From assembly GCF_900177655.1 (NCBI RefSeq), contig NZ_FXWK01000001.1, positions 2,356,001 through 2,420,000 of the forward strand: DNA of 64,000 nucleotides, in the 5' to 3' direction. The notes under the pieces are model-generated. The model worked only from the letters and a program-made list of their open reading frames with translations, ran no database searches and was not told the origin of the DNA. The stretch is from Devosia lucknowensis (GTDB lineage Bacteria > Pseudomonadota > Alphaproteobacteria > Rhizobiales > Devosiaceae). Below, piece after piece: positions 19,185 through 27,737 of the stretch (position 1 is the stretch's first letter; every line of letters starts with the position of its first letter). The position numbers and the translations under genes are program-made.

Positions 19185-19202
19185 TTTGATTTGAGGCAAG
19201 CG

Positions 19203-19424
19203 ATGAAGACCGATATCCATCCCGACTACCACACCATCAACGTGGTTATGACCGACGGCACCACCTACCAGACCCGTTCGACCTACGGCAAGGAAGGCGA
19301 CACGCTGCAGCTGGACATCGACCCCAAGACCCATCCCGCCTGGACCGGCGGCACGGGCCAGCTGATGGACCGCGGCGGTCGCGTGTCGCGGTTCAAGGAG
19401 CGCTTCAAGGGCCTCGGCATCTGA
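19203..19424 (+). CDS. rpmE: 50S ribosomal protein L31
   Basis: A 73-residue L31. The conserved [19 protein letters not shown] start and the end [16 protein letters not shown] identify it. The paired cysteines of zinc-binding L31 are absent, so this is the zinc-independent form normal for alphaproteobacteria. The ATG at 19203 follows TTGAGG; an in-frame TTG lies four codons earlier. A strong terminator follows. Confidence 0.95.
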   Translation: MKTDIHPDYHTINVVMTDGTTYQTRSTYGKEGDTLQLDIDPKTHPAWTGGTGQLMDRGGRVSRFKERFKGLGI

Positions 19425-19445
19425 GCCAAGCGCCAAGAAATTCAA

Positions 19446-19471
19446 AGCCCGGCCGTCGTGCCGGGCTTTTT
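19446..19471 (+). terminator. Rho-independent terminator after rpmE
   Basis: Stem AGCCCGGC / GCCGGGCT with loop CGTCGT, then five T. It lies 22 bases after the rpmE stop and just before the YnfA-type gene. Confidence 0.9.
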
Positions 19472-19488
19472 GCTGTTCGGAGAAGGCA

Positions 19489-19809
19489 TTGCCCTTTCTG
19501 ATCTTTTTCGCCGCTGCGGGCTTCGAGATCGGCGGCTGCTTTTTGGTCTGGCAGGCCATGCGCGGCGGCCATCTCTGGCTGTGGGTGCCTGCGGTGCTAT
19601 GCCTGGCCGTGTTCGGCTATCTTCTCTCGCTTGCCGGCTCGGATAGCGCCGGTCGCGCATTCGCCATCTATGGCGGCATCTACATCCTGGCGTCGGTCGC
19701 CTTCATGGCCGGCTTCGAGGGGATAAGGCCCGATCGCTGGGACCTGTTGGGAGCGGCACTGGCTCTGGCAGGCGCGGCGGTGATTTTCTTCGCGCCGCGG
19801 GCCGGATGA
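19489..19809 (+). CDS. YnfA family (UPF0060) small membrane protein
   Basis: A 106-residue inner-membrane protein with four hydrophobic helices. It shows [18 protein letters not shown] and [45 protein letters not shown], the YnfA pattern. YnfA proteins are distant relatives of small multidrug exporters. The start is TTG 19489, preceded by GGAGAAGG; no ATG is available near the conserved N-terminus. It ends one base before the convergent rcdA-like stop. Confidence 0.85.
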   Translation: MPFLIFFAAAGFEIGGCFLVWQAMRGGHLWLWVPAVLCLAVFGYLLSLAGSDSAGRAFAIYGGIYILASVAFMAGFEGIRPDRWDLLGAALALAGAAVIFFAPRAG

Positions 19810-20337
19810 CTATTCGCTGCGGGCGAAAGCTGCCTTGAGACGGGAGAGCTGGTCGGCCACGCCATTGGCAACGCCTGGCGTCACGTCGGGCAGGTTGCCC
19901 TTCTCCAGCGCGTCGAGCTGCATCACCCGTTCGAACAGGCGATCGCCCTTGTCGATGAACTCGCGCAGCGTTCCCGGCAATTCATCATAGCCAGGCCCGC
20001 CCCGCTGGCTGGGCGTCGCCGAGAACTTCACCTTTTCCTTTTCGGAGCGAGCGCTGTCGCGGGAAATCTCGCCTTCGTTGACCGCGCGCTGCAGCAGCAA
20101 CCATGATGCGAGCTGCATGAGCCGTGTGGTGAGGCGCATGGATTCGGTTGCGTAGAGAAAACCGGCATCGCGGGGGAGCATGCGGCTTTCGATGCGCCCT
20201 TCGGCGTCCAGGTACGCTGCCACCGCTTCGATCAGGCCCATGCCCTCGCGATACAGTGCATCGAACCCGCCCGACGCAACGATGCGCGGACCAATTGCGA
20301 TTGCCTGTCTGCTTTCACCACTGTCGGCCAAGAGCAT
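19810..20337 (-). CDS. DUF1465 protein, homologue of RcdA (regulator of CtrA degradation)
   Basis: A 175-residue helical protein of the DUF1465 family, with FYREGM-like LYREGMGLIEAVAAYLD, LLPRDAG-like MLPRDAGFLYATESMRLTTRLMQLASWLLLQRAV and a low-complexity C-terminus. In Caulobacter the family member RcdA is an adaptor that helps ClpXP degrade the cell-cycle regulator CtrA. That role here is by homology. Upstream on the same strand are a candidate small RNA and a perfect CtrA box, which would suit a feedback loop. Confidence 0.8.
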   Translation of the reverse strand: MLLADSGESRQAIAIGPRIVASGGFDALYREGMGLIEAVAAYLDAEGRIESRMLPRDAGFLYATESMRLTTRLMQLASWLLLQRAVNEGEISRDSARSEKEKVKFSATPSQRGGPGYDELPGTLREFIDKGDRLFERVMQLDALEKGNLPDVTPGVANGVADQLSRLKAAFARSE

Positions 20338-20442
20338 TCCTCCGATCCGATCATACTAGCGCCCTGCGCCGGAACGGTCACTTCACGGGTGCCAGTATTG
20401 TTAATTTTGTGGTTGAAGCGTGGCGCGCCAAACTGCCGCCCC

Positions 20443-20545
20443 AAAAAGAAAAAGAGCCGCAAGGTTGCAGCTCTCGAAGTTAACAGGGAGGCGTCAAACA
20501 GAGGGAGAAACCACTCTGAAAAATTCAGAACAAATCTGAATAACG
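20443..20545 (-). ncRNA. candidate trans-acting small RNA with anti-Shine-Dalgarno loops
   Basis: Read on the minus strand, about 100 bases without a credible gene form three modules. Hairpin 1 is TTCAGA-TTTGT-TCTGAA (20540-20524). Hairpin 2 is CAGAG / CTCTG (20518-20499) with TTTCTCC in the loop. An unpaired stretch with GCCTCCC (about 20492-20486) follows. Last comes a terminator hairpin AGAGC..GCTCT (20474-20453) with a T-rich tail. Exposed CTCCC/CCTCCC motifs, which can pair with ribosome binding sites, are typical of alphaproteobacterial trans-acting RNAs. The 5' end is a guess from the CtrA box position. Confidence 0.5.
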
Positions 20546-20564
20546 AGACGTTACCGCCCAAAGA

Positions 20565-20580
20565 TTAATTCGAGCTTAAC
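20565..20580 (-). promoter_or_regulatory. CtrA-type box (TTAA-N7-TTAA)
   Basis: The sequence TTAATTCGAGCTTAAC matches the CtrA consensus TTAA-N7-TTAAC on the plus strand, and TTAA-N7-TTAA on the minus strand. It is about 20-35 bases ahead of the candidate small RNA and about 230 bases ahead of the rcdA-like start. Placed at a -35 position it could drive transcription toward both. Confidence 0.6.
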
Positions 20581-20617
20581 GCGCAGAGATTTCTTAACCC
20601 TGCGCGTTGACTTGCTC

Positions 20618-20821
20618 TCAACCGAGCCTGTTGCGCTCGAGAAGCGTGCGGCCCGTCAGGGTGATGATGGCGTCGCCGCCGATAACATCGACCCAACCCT
20701 TGGCATGGAGTGGCGCGATGTCGCGCCCAACAGCAATGCCGTGGCCATCTGCCAGTGCCCGGAGCGAGGCCACTTCGCCCTCGCTCACGCCTTCGAGAAT
20801 CCGATCTGCTTGTCGCACCAT
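20618..20821 (-). CDS. small conserved protein, possible winged-helix fold
   Basis: A 67-residue protein (MVRQADRILEGVSEGEVASL...). The C-terminal half, HAKGWVDVIGGDAIITLTGRTLLE, resembles the wing and last helix of winged-helix proteins, but I do not recognise a named family. The ATG at 20821 is preferred over GTG 20827, because GGGAGGG then sits at a normal 7-base distance. It lies between the DUF1192 gene and the CtrA box, on the same strand. Confidence 0.6.
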   Translation of the reverse strand: MVRQADRILEGVSEGEVASLRALADGHGIAVGRDIAPLHAKGWVDVIGGDAIITLTGRTLLERNRLG

Positions 20822-20925
20822 CGTCACGCCCTCCCTGGATCAACGAGAATTGCGGTCTAGAGCCAACCTTTGTCCATTGGCCAAAGGTTGAAGTGGCGAC
20901 GCCGCCGTGTAACGGCGCCACTGCC

Positions 20926-21108
20926 TCAGAATTTGAAGGCGGCTTCGGCAGCAGCCCGGGAATCGCCCTTGGACGCGATAGCAGCCCGCAATCGCGCGAT
21001 CTCGGCCTCGAGCAGACCTATCCGTTCCTCGAGTTCGTTGACCGAAAGTGCGTCGAGATTGGCGCCGACGTCATGATTGCGGGGCGGCTTGCGGATGTCT
21101 TCGTCCAT
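20926..21108 (-). CDS. DUF1192 small coiled-coil protein
   Basis: A 60-residue protein starting MDEDIRKPPRNHDVGANLDALSVNELEERI, with a coiled-coil-like helix LLEAEIARLRAAI and C-terminal AAAEAAFKF. This is the full pattern of DUF1192, a small family common in Hyphomicrobiales, often next to zeta-crystallin-type oxidoreductases as here. AGGAGCATGCC upstream supports the start. Function unknown. Confidence 0.85.
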   Translation of the reverse strand: MDEDIRKPPRNHDVGANLDALSVNELEERIGLLEAEIARLRAAIASKGDSRAAAEAAFKF

Positions 21109-21183
21109 GGCATGCTCCTGTGTTGTCCTGCAGTGTAGCCCAGTCCCCTTGCCGGACAAGACCAGTTCGGCCAGCATGGCAGC

Positions 21184-22206
21184 ATGACACTTCCAAACGA
21201 CATGACCGCCATTGCCATTTCGGCTCCCGGTGGACCAGACGTCCTGATTCCCGTCCGCCGGCCCCTGCCCGAGCTTGCGCCCAACGATGTCCTGATCCGC
21301 GTCGCTGCCGCGGGCGTCAACGGCCCCGATCTGGCGCAGCGGCGCGGCCATTATGCGCCGCCGCCGGGGGCATCGCCCCTGCCCGGCCTGGAAGTCGCCG
21401 GCGAAATCGTCGCGCTCGGCCAGGCAGTCGACAGCTGGAGGGTGGGTGACCGCGTCATGGCGCTGACCAATGGCGGGGGCTACGCCGAATATGTCGCCGT
21501 GCCGCAGGGCCAGGTCCTTCCCATACCGGGTGGTTGGAGCATGGTCGAAGCAGCGAGCCTGCCGGAAACATGGTTCACGGTCACCCAGACACTGGTGATG
21601 CGTGCCGGCCTCGAACCGGGCATGAGTGTCCTCGTGCATGGCGCGGCAGGCGGCATTGGCGGGGCAACGATCCAGATCTGCGCCATTCTGGGCGCACGGG
21701 CCATTGCCCTCGTCTCCACCGAAGACAAGGCTGATTATTGCAAGACGCTGGGCGCAGCAGCTGCGATCAATCGCACCAGCGAAAATATCGCCGAGCGCGT
21801 GCTGGAATTGACGGAAAGCCGCGGTGCTGACCGCGTGCTCGATCTCGTGGGTGGCGCGCTGACCGCGGTCAACATCGAGGCGTCGGCGCGAGGCGGCCAT
21901 ATTGTGCAGGTGTCGACGCTGGAAGGGGCAACCGCCACGGTGTCCTTGCGGGCCATGATGGCCAAGGACCTGACGCTATCAGGCTCGACCCTGCGACCGC
22001 AGAGTGCAGCGACCAAGGCAGCCATCGCCGCGCGTATCCGGGCCGATTTCCTGCCAGCGCTGTCGGCACCCGGCTGGACGAAGCCTGATCTCGCCACCTA
22101 CCGGCTCGACCAGGCGCGCGATGCCCACGCTGAGTTGGAAAGCCGCGGCCACCGCGGCAAGCTTGTCCTCGTGACCGCGTTCGGGGCTGGGGAGACAAAG
22201 AGTTAG
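21184..22206 (+). CDS. zinc-independent NAD(P)H quinone oxidoreductase (MDR/zeta-crystallin type)
   Basis: A 340-residue medium-chain dehydrogenase/reductase. N-terminal GroES-like domain: AAAGVNGPDLAQRRGHYAPPPGASPLPGLEVAGEI. Rossmann domain with GMSVLVHGAAGGIGGATIQICAILGA. No structural zinc cysteines are seen, fitting the quinone-reductase subgroup. It would reduce quinones or enones with NADPH. Divergent from the DUF1192 gene across 75 bases. A start at the second Met (MTAIAIS) is possible. Confidence 0.85.
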   Translation: MTLPNDMTAIAISAPGGPDVLIPVRRPLPELAPNDVLIRVAAAGVNGPDLAQRRGHYAPPPGASPLPGLEVAGEIVALGQAVDSWRVGDRVMALTNGGGYAEYVAVPQGQVLPIPGGWSMVEAASLPETWFTVTQTLVMRAGLEPGMSVLVHGAAGGIGGATIQICAILGARAIALVSTEDKADYCKTLGAAAAINRTSENIAERVLELTESRGADRVLDLVGGALTAVNIEASARGGHIVQVSTLEGATATVSLRAMMAKDLTLSGSTLRPQSAATKAAIAARIRADFLPALSAPGWTKPDLATYRLDQARDAHAELESRGHRGKLVLVTAFGAGETKS

Positions 22207-22209
22207 CCG

Positions 22210-22238
22210 TTGCGATTGCGCGGCATTTTGCCTATATT
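22210..22238 (+). promoter_or_regulatory. sigma-70-type promoter for trcR
   Basis: TTGCGA (22210-22215) and TATATT (22233-22238) are separated by 17 bases, the preferred spacing, and lie about 85 bases before the trcR start. It begins just after the quinone oxidoreductase stop. No start site data are available. Confidence 0.5.
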
Positions 22239-22322
22239 GCTGGTCAGTTCCCCCTCAGCATTTGGCCAAGAGGCGGAGCGGCCCGGAGGAAGACCGGCCG
22301 CGCCAGCAGGAGAAATTTAACC

Positions 22323-23057
22323 ATGTCCCAGTCCCTTCTGATGCCAAAGGCGACCGCCGTCTGGCTCGTGGACAACACCGCCCTGTCCTTTGAGCAGATC
22401 GCCGCCTTCTGCACGCTGCATCCGCTGGAAGTGCAGGGCATTGCCGATGGCGACGTGGCCAACGGCATCATGGGGGTCAACCCGATCCAGAACGGTCAGC
22501 TGACCCGCGAAGAGATCGAGAAGGCAGAGAAAGATCCCAACTATCGCATGAAGGTCAGCGAGCCCAAGGTTCGCGTCGCTGCCGTCAAGCGCAAGGGTCC
22601 GCGCTACACCCCGATTTCGCGTCGCAACGAGCGCCCCAATGCCATCAAGTGGCTGGTTCGCAATCACCCCGAACTCAAGGACGCGCAGATCATGCGCCTC
22701 GTCGGCACCACCAAGTCGACCATCGAGTCGGTGCGCGAAAACACCCACTGGAACGCTGCCAACCTCACCGCGATGGACCCCGTGACCCTGGGCCTTTGCA
22801 GCCAGATCGACCTCGACCTCGAGGTCAAGCGCGCCAGCAAGGATGCCCCGGCCCAGCACGAACTCAGCGAAGGCACGACCCTGCTCACCGCCGAGGAAGC
22901 CCTGGCCCGCGCCACCGCCCGTCATGCGCTTGAGGGTGAAGCCGGCTTCGACGGTGAAGGCTCCTCCGGCCGCGCCAATAATGCCGACGACGAGCTGGAC
23001 GCCGATTCCGTCTTCGCCAAGCTCAAGTCCCTCAAGGGCAACAGCGACGAAGAATAG
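22323..23057 (+). CDS. trcR: cell cycle transcriptional regulator TrcR (DUF1013)
   Basis: A 244-residue protein of the alphaproteobacterial DUF1013 family: MPKATAVWLVDNTALSFEQIAAFC, HPLEVQGIADGDVANGIMGVNPI, RNERPNAIKWLVRNHPELKDAQIMRLVGTTKSTIESVRE and an acidic C-terminus. The SFEQIA and IMRLVGTTKSTI segments look like helix-turn-helix elements. The family is named TrcR for a role in cell-cycle transcription. GGAGAAATTTAACC precedes the ATG. It has its own promoter-like sequence and terminator, so it is probably monocistronic. Confidence 0.88.
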   Translation: MSQSLLMPKATAVWLVDNTALSFEQIAAFCTLHPLEVQGIADGDVANGIMGVNPIQNGQLTREEIEKAEKDPNYRMKVSEPKVRVAAVKRKGPRYTPISRRNERPNAIKWLVRNHPELKDAQIMRLVGTTKSTIESVRENTHWNAANLTAMDPVTLGLCSQIDLDLEVKRASKDAPAQHELSEGTTLLTAEEALARATARHALEGEAGFDGEGSSGRANNADDELDADSVFAKLKSLKGNSDEE

Positions 23058-23062
23058 TTAGA

Positions 23063-23087
23063 AATCCCCGCTTCGGCGGGGATTTTC
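23063..23087 (+). terminator. Rho-independent terminator after trcR
   Basis: Stem AATCCCCGC / GCGGGGATT with a TTCG tetraloop, followed by T-rich sequence, beginning six bases after the stop. Confidence 0.85.
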
Positions 23088-23121
23088 TTGTTGTCCCGTC
23101 TGGCTTTCCCACACCGGTCCA

Positions 23122-23142
23122 TCCTCGGGCTTGACCCGAGGA
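23122..23142. repeat. half REP-type palindrome
   Basis: TCCTCGGG and CCCGAGGA flank CTTGA, the CCTCGGGCTTGACCCGAGG motif common in Rhizobiales intergenic regions. The rest of the 198-base gap between trcR and the permease shows nothing I recognise. Confidence 0.65.
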
Positions 23143-23255
23143 CCAATCGCGCCGCATTCGACATCGTGCCTTTGGCAACTAGCCGTCGGGTCAAGGCTGA
23201 TGGCGGCGCTGCAAAAGTGGAGAGCGCGTACTTGATAGCCTATCGGTAATTCTCA

Positions 23256-24017
23256 ATGCTCGACCCTTTCTCAATCGCCATTGCCGTCACCGCCGTCCTC
23301 ATCGTCGGCCTGTCCAAGGCCGGCCTGCTCGGCGGCCTGGGCGTCGTGGGCGTGCCGCTGCTGACGCTGATCATGGCGCCCCGCGATGCGGCCGGCATGA
23401 TGCTGCCGGTCCTGCTTTGCATGGACGCGGTCGCCATCTGGATGTACCGCCGCGAATGCGACTGGGGCCTGTTGAAGATCATGCTGCCGGGGGCGGCGAT
23501 CGGCACGCTTGCCGGCTGGGCCATGTGGGCGGTTGTCAGCGACGCGGTTGTGCTGCTGATGGTGGGCGTTGTCACGCTGCTCTTCGTGCTCGACGCCATC
23601 CTGCCTCTGCGCAAGAAGCTCGAAGGCCTGCCGCCGTCCCGACCCTGGGGCGTGTTCTGGGGCGCCATCGCCGGGTTTACCAGCTTCATCTCCCATACCG
23701 GTGGCCCGCCATACCAGATCTACACCCTGCCGCGCCGCATGACCCCGGCCATCTATGCGGGCACCTCGGCCTTCTTCTTCGCCATCGTGAACACCTCCAA
23801 GCTGGTGCCCTATTACTTCCTCGGCCAGCTCAATACGCACAACCTGACCTTGTCGGCTGCCCTCGCTCCGGTCGGAGTGATCGGCGTCTTCATCGGCGTC
23901 TACCTTGTCCGCCGCATCTCGGCGAAACTTTTCTACCGCATTGCCTATTGGCTGGTCTTCCTCTTGGCGATCAAGCTCGTCTGGGACGGCGTGGCAGGCA
24001 TCCTCGCGGGCGCTTAG
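23256..24017 (+). CDS. TauE/SafE-family sulfite exporter-like permease
   Basis: A 253-residue membrane protein with about eight helices. The two family repeats are recognisable: SKAGLLGGLGVVGVPLLTLIMAPRDAAGMMLPVL near the N-terminus and GFTSFISHTGGPPYQIYTLPRRMTPAIYAGTSAFFF after residue 130. Members move sulfite, sulfonates or organic acids; the substrate here is unknown. It stands alone, followed by pepF after 82 bases. Confidence 0.85.
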   Translation: MLDPFSIAIAVTAVLIVGLSKAGLLGGLGVVGVPLLTLIMAPRDAAGMMLPVLLCMDAVAIWMYRRECDWGLLKIMLPGAAIGTLAGWAMWAVVSDAVVLLMVGVVTLLFVLDAILPLRKKLEGLPPSRPWGVFWGAIAGFTSFISHTGGPPYQIYTLPRRMTPAIYAGTSAFFFAIVNTSKLVPYYFLGQLNTHNLTLSAALAPVGVIGVFIGVYLVRRISAKLFYRIAYWLVFLLAIKLVWDGVAGILAGA

Positions 24018-24099
24018 GGCCCGCGTCGCCTCGACACCTTCACAGCGAGTCTCGCGCTGGTTAATGTCCGCCCCGAAAACAGTTTCGGGAGTCGAGTTC

Positions 24100-25902
24100 A
24101 TGTCCGCCACCGCACAGAAGGGCCACAACCAGTTCGGCAATCTGCCAGTCTGGAATCTCGACGATCTCTACCCCGGCAAGGATAGCCCGGAGTTCAAGGC
24201 GGCCCTTGATGAAGCCAAGACCATGGCTGCCGATTTCGAGGCCAGGTACAAGGGCAAGCTGGCGACGCTGACCGGCTCGGACAAACTGATCGAGGCCATC
24301 AAGGACAGTGAGAAGCTGGGCGATCTCACCGGTCGCATCGGTTCTTTCTCGTTCCTGCAATACGCACAGAAGTCGACGGATCCAGATCGCGCCAAGTTCA
24401 TGGGCGACACCAACGAGGCCCTCACAAACCTTTCGACCCGCGTCCTGTTCTTCGAGCTTGAACTGAACCGCATTCCCGACGCCGATCTCGATGCGGCGCT
24501 CGAGAGGGATCCCGAGCTAGCGCGATACAAGACCTGGTTCGCCGACCTGAGGAAGGCCAAGCCATACCAGCTCGACGACAAGCTCGAGGAACTCTTTCAC
24601 GACAAGTCCGTCACTGCCTATTCGGCCTGGAACCGGCTGTTCGACGAGACCCTCTCCAGCCTGGAATTCGAAGTCGACGGCGAGACTCTGAACCTCGAGT
24701 CCACGCTCCACCTGCTCTCCGAGAAGGATGAAGCCAAGCGCGAAGCCGCATTCAAGGCGCTGGGAAAGGTGCTCAAGGCCAATGGCCGCCTGTTCACGCA
24801 CATCACCAACGTGCTGGCCAAGGACAAGGAAATATCCGACCGTTGGCGCGGCTACGAAGATATCGCCGATAGCCGCCATATGGCCAATTCGGTCGAGCGC
24901 GAGGTGGTCGATGCCTTGCAGACCGCCGTGCAGGCGGCTTACCCACGCCTGTCGCATCGCTACTACAAGATGAAGGCCAAGTGGTTCGGCAAGGATAAGC
25001 TCAACGCCTGGGACCGAAATGCGCCGCTGCCGACCAGCGACGAGCGCATCTGGGACTGGGACACGGCGGTTTCGACGGTGCTTGACGCCTATGGCCGTTT
25101 CTCGCCCCAACTGGCGGATGTCGCCCAGCCCTTCTTCAACTCGGGCTGGATCGACGCACCGACGGGCAACGGCAAGCTCTCCGGCGCCTTCGCGCACCCC
25201 ACCGTGCCAAGCGCCCATCCTTACCTGATGCTCAACTATCTCGGCCGTACGCGCGATATCATGACGCTGGCCCACGAACTGGGCCATGGCGTGCACCAGC
25301 GGCTGGCCGCCGCGCAGGGCCCGATCCTGGCCAACACGCCCCTGACCTTGGCAGAAACCGCCTCGGTCTTTGGCGAAATGCTGACCTTCCGCGCCCTCCT
25401 GGACAAGACCACCGATCCACGGCAGCGCTTCGCCCTGCTCTCGGGCAAGGTCGAGGACATGCTCAATACCGTCGTGCGCCAGATCGCGTTCTACACCTTC
25501 GAGCGCAAGGTGCACACCGCCCGCCGCCAGGGTGAGTTGCGCACCGAGGAAATCAACGCTCTCTGGATGGAAGTGCAGGCGGAATCGCTGGGCGACGGCA
25601 TCATCGCCAATGAAGGCTACGAGACCTTCTGGGCCTATATTCCGCACTTCATTCACTCGCCCTTCTATGTCTATGCCTACGCCTTCGGCGATTGCCTTGT
25701 GAACTCGCTCTACGCACAGTATGAGAAAGCCAGTGATGGCTTTGCGGAGCGCTATTTCGAGCTTCTCAAGGCTGGGGGCAGCAAGCATCACTCCGAATTG
25801 CTCAAGCCTTTCGGCCTGGATGCAAAAGATCCCCAATTCTGGTCGCTGGGTCTGTCGATGATCGAGGGACTGATCGACGAGCTCGAAGCCACGTCTCCCT
25901 GA
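24100..25902 (+). CDS. pepF: M3-family oligoendopeptidase F
   Basis: A 600-residue cytoplasmic zinc metallopeptidase that degrades short peptides. The zinc motif HELGHGVHQ (TLAHELGHGVHQRLA) and the third ligand region LAETASVFGEM are present. ATG 24100 follows GGGAGTCGAG; an ATG at 24064 is in frame but adds sequence unlike the family. Length is normal for PepF. It lies 51 bases upstream of the oxidase subunit IV gene. Confidence 0.92.
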   Translation: MSATAQKGHNQFGNLPVWNLDDLYPGKDSPEFKAALDEAKTMAADFEARYKGKLATLTGSDKLIEAIKDSEKLGDLTGRIGSFSFLQYAQKSTDPDRAKFMGDTNEALTNLSTRVLFFELELNRIPDADLDAALERDPELARYKTWFADLRKAKPYQLDDKLEELFHDKSVTAYSAWNRLFDETLSSLEFEVDGETLNLESTLHLLSEKDEAKREAAFKALGKVLKANGRLFTHITNVLAKDKEISDRWRGYEDIADSRHMANSVEREVVDALQTAVQAAYPRLSHRYYKMKAKWFGKDKLNAWDRNAPLPTSDERIWDWDTAVSTVLDAYGRFSPQLADVAQPFFNSGWIDAPTGNGKLSGAFAHPTVPSAHPYLMLNYLGRTRDIMTLAHELGHGVHQRLAAAQGPILANTPLTLAETASVFGEMLTFRALLDKTTDPRQRFALLSGKVEDMLNTVVRQIAFYTFERKVHTARRQGELRTEEINALWMEVQAESLGDGIIANEGYETFWAYIPHFIHSPFYVYAYAFGDCLVNSLYAQYEKASDGFAERYFELLKAGGSKHHSELLKPFGLDAKDPQFWSLGLSMIEGLIDELEATSP

Positions 25903-25953
25903 GACACGACTTTTGGCTTAACACGAAGAGATGACTATACTTTTGAGGACCTG

Positions 25954-26118
25954 ATGGCCAAAACCCGCCCCGAACATCATTCGACCCCCGTACTGGAATC
26001 CGCCATGGACTACGCCGAACACGAAAAGACCTACAATGGCTTCGTGATCGGGGTGAAGTGGTCGATCTATTCGATCGCGGTGCTGATGGTGATCCTTTAT
26101 TTCGTGGTCAATCCCTGA
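25954..26118 (+). CDS. aa3-type cytochrome c oxidase subunit IV (small subunit)
   Basis: A 54-residue protein, MAKTRPEHHSTPVLESAMDYAEHEKTYNGF followed by one transmembrane helix (VIGVKWSIYSIAVLMVILYFVV). DYAEHEKTYNGFV is the hallmark of the bacterial aa3 oxidase subunit IV family in alphaproteobacteria. It associates with the oxidase in the inner membrane but is not needed for core catalysis. GAGGACCTG precedes the ATG. The large oxidase subunits are elsewhere; here it precedes transhydrogenase genes, as is often seen. Confidence 0.9.
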   Translation: MAKTRPEHHSTPVLESAMDYAEHEKTYNGFVIGVKWSIYSIAVLMVILYFVVNP

Positions 26119-26149
26119 TCCGAAACCAGCAAGCAGGCACTTGAAACGA

Positions 26150-26173
26150 GCCTGCCCGCGGGCAGGCGGGCAG
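26150..26173. repeat. short G/C-rich inverted repeat before pntAA
   Basis: CCTGCCCGCGGGCAGG is a 16-base palindrome, followed by CGGGCAGG. It lies between the oxidase subunit and pntAA, about 10 bases before the AGGAGGG ribosome binding site. It could be a weak processing hairpin. Confidence 0.4.
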
Positions 26174-26183
26174 GAGGGTTTCC

Positions 26184-27737
26184 ATGAAGATTGCCGTGTT
26201 GCGCGAACGTGTCGAGGGTGAGAGCCGCGTTGCGGCCACCCCCGAGACCGTCGCCAAGTTGATCGGGCTCGGTGCCGAGGTTTCGGTCGAAACCGGGGCG
26301 GGCGACCTGTCCCGCATTTCCGACGCGCAGTTCCAGGATGCAGGCGCCTCGATCGGCGCCAGCGCGCCGACGACGCTCAAAGGCGCCGACATTGTCCTGT
26401 GCGTCCGCCGTCCTGCTGCGTCCGGGCTTGCCGGCGTGAACAAGGGTGCCCTCCTGATCGGTGCGCTCGATCCCTACGGCAATGAAAAAGACGTCGCCGC
26501 TCTCGCAGGAGCCGGCGTCGCCGCTGTTTCCATGGAATTCATGCCGCGCATCACCCGCGCGCAGGTCATGGACATCCTCTCTTCCCAGGCCAATCTCGCC
26601 GGCTACCAGGCCGTCATCGAAGCCGCAGCGGTGTTTGACCGCGCCATGCCGATGATGATGACGGCTGCAGGCACCGTGCGCCCAGCCAAGGCCTTCGTCA
26701 TGGGCGCCGGCGTTGCCGGTCTCCAGGCCATCGCGACCGCCAAGCGCCTTGGCGCGGTTGTGTCAGCCACCGACGTGCGCCCCGCCGCCAAGGAGCAGGT
26801 GGAATCACTGGGTGGCAAATTCATCGCCGTCGAGGACGACGAGTTCAAGCAGGCTGAAACCGCCGGCGGCTACGCCAAGCAGATGAGCGCGGAATATCAG
26901 GCCAAGCAGGCCGAACTCACCGCCCAGCACATCGCCAAGCAGGACATTGTCATCACCACGGCCTTGATCCCCGGGCGGCCCGCGCCCAGGCTGATCACGC
27001 GCGAAATGGTGGAATCCATGGCTGCAGGCTCGGTCATCGTCGACCTTGCGGCCGAACGCGGCGGCAATGTCGAGCTGACCCAGCCCGGCCGCATCGTCGA
27101 CCACAACGGTGTCAAGATCATCGGCTTCACCAACGTCCAGGGCCGCATCCCCACCACGGCCAGCCAGCTCTATGCGCGCAACCTTCTGGCTTTCATCGAG
27201 ACGCTGATCGACAAGAAAGAGAAAAAGCTCGCCATCAACTGGGACGACGAACTGGTCAAGGCCACCGTCCTGACCCGCGACGGCGCCGTGGTGCATCCCA
27301 ATTTTCAGGCCGCCGCAGCACCCGAGGCGACCAAGCCCATTGCCGAGCCAAAGGACAAGCCGGCTGCACCGGTCCGCACCATCGCGGCCAAGCCCGTGCC
27401 GGCAAAGACCGGCGCCACCGGCAAGCCGGCGACACGCACGACTGCCAGAAAGCCGGCTACGAAAGCCACCGAAGTCGCCGCCATGGCCGACACGCCCAAG
27501 AAGGCGGCCCCCGGTGTCGAGCAGTCGATCCCGGCAGCAGCCGAACTACCGAAAAGCCCGGCAAAGCGGGCCTCGGCAAAGAAGGCGGCGGCAGTAATCG
27601 ATGCAGCCGTCGCAGCCAGGAAGCCCACCGCGAAAAAAGCTGCTGCGCCGAAGCCGGCGACACAAATCACTGCGACAGCCAAAGCTGCTCCGAAAAAGCC
27701 TGCCGCGCGGAAGCCCGCGGCCCCCAAGGGAGAGTAA
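26184..27737 (+). CDS. pntAA: NAD(P) transhydrogenase subunit alpha 1, with histone-H1-like C-terminal tail
   Basis: A 517-residue soluble NAD(H)-binding subunit (domain I) of the proton-translocating transhydrogenase. Residues 1-375 are a normal Pnt[19 protein letters not shown], the Rossmann motif [40 protein letters not shown] and the mobile-loop region. From about residue 376 (27309 on) comes 142 residues of Ala/Lys/Pro/Thr-rich repeats ([29 protein letters not shown]). No membrane segment is in this subunit, as in other three-gene pnt operons. The tail is far beyond the usual length. The stop overlaps pntAB by one base. Confidence 0.92.
   Translation: MKIAVLRERVEGESRVAATPETVAKLIGLGAEVSVETGAGDLSRISDAQFQDAGASIGASAPTTLKGADIVLCVRRPAASGLAGVNKGALLIGALDPYGNEKDVAALAGAGVAAVSMEFMPRITRAQVMDILSSQANLAGYQAVIEAAAVFDRAMPMMMTAAGTVRPAKAFVMGAGVAGLQAIATAKRLGAVVSATDVRPAAKEQVESLGGKFIAVEDDEFKQAETAGGYAKQMSAEYQAKQAELTAQHIAKQDIVITTALIPGRPAPRLITREMVESMAAGSVIVDLAAERGGNVELTQPGRIVDHNGVKIIGFTNVQGRIPTTASQLYARNLLAFIETLIDKKEKKLAINWDDELVKATVLTRDGAVVHPNFQAAAAPEATKPIAEPKDKPAAPVRTIAAKPVPAKTGATGKPATRTTARKPATKATEVAAMADTPKKAAPGVEQSIPAAAELPKSPAKRASAKKAAAVIDAAVAARKPTAKKAAAPKPATQITATAKAAPKKPAARKPAAPKGE

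Noticed and set aside
19069-19190. Small minus-strand gene before the ABC exporter
   Set aside because: The frame ([17 protein letters not shown]) has no start with a ribosome binding site and merges into the exporter frame; not supported.
20232-20561. 109-residue minus-strand frame overlapping the rcdA-like start and the candidate small RNA
   Set aside because: Its 3' half lies out of frame within the rcdA-like gene, there is no good ribosome binding site, and RNA features explain the upstream part better.
26150-26173. Possible terminator before pntAA
   Set aside because: The palindrome lacks a T tract and is close to the ribosome binding site; kept only as a repeat.
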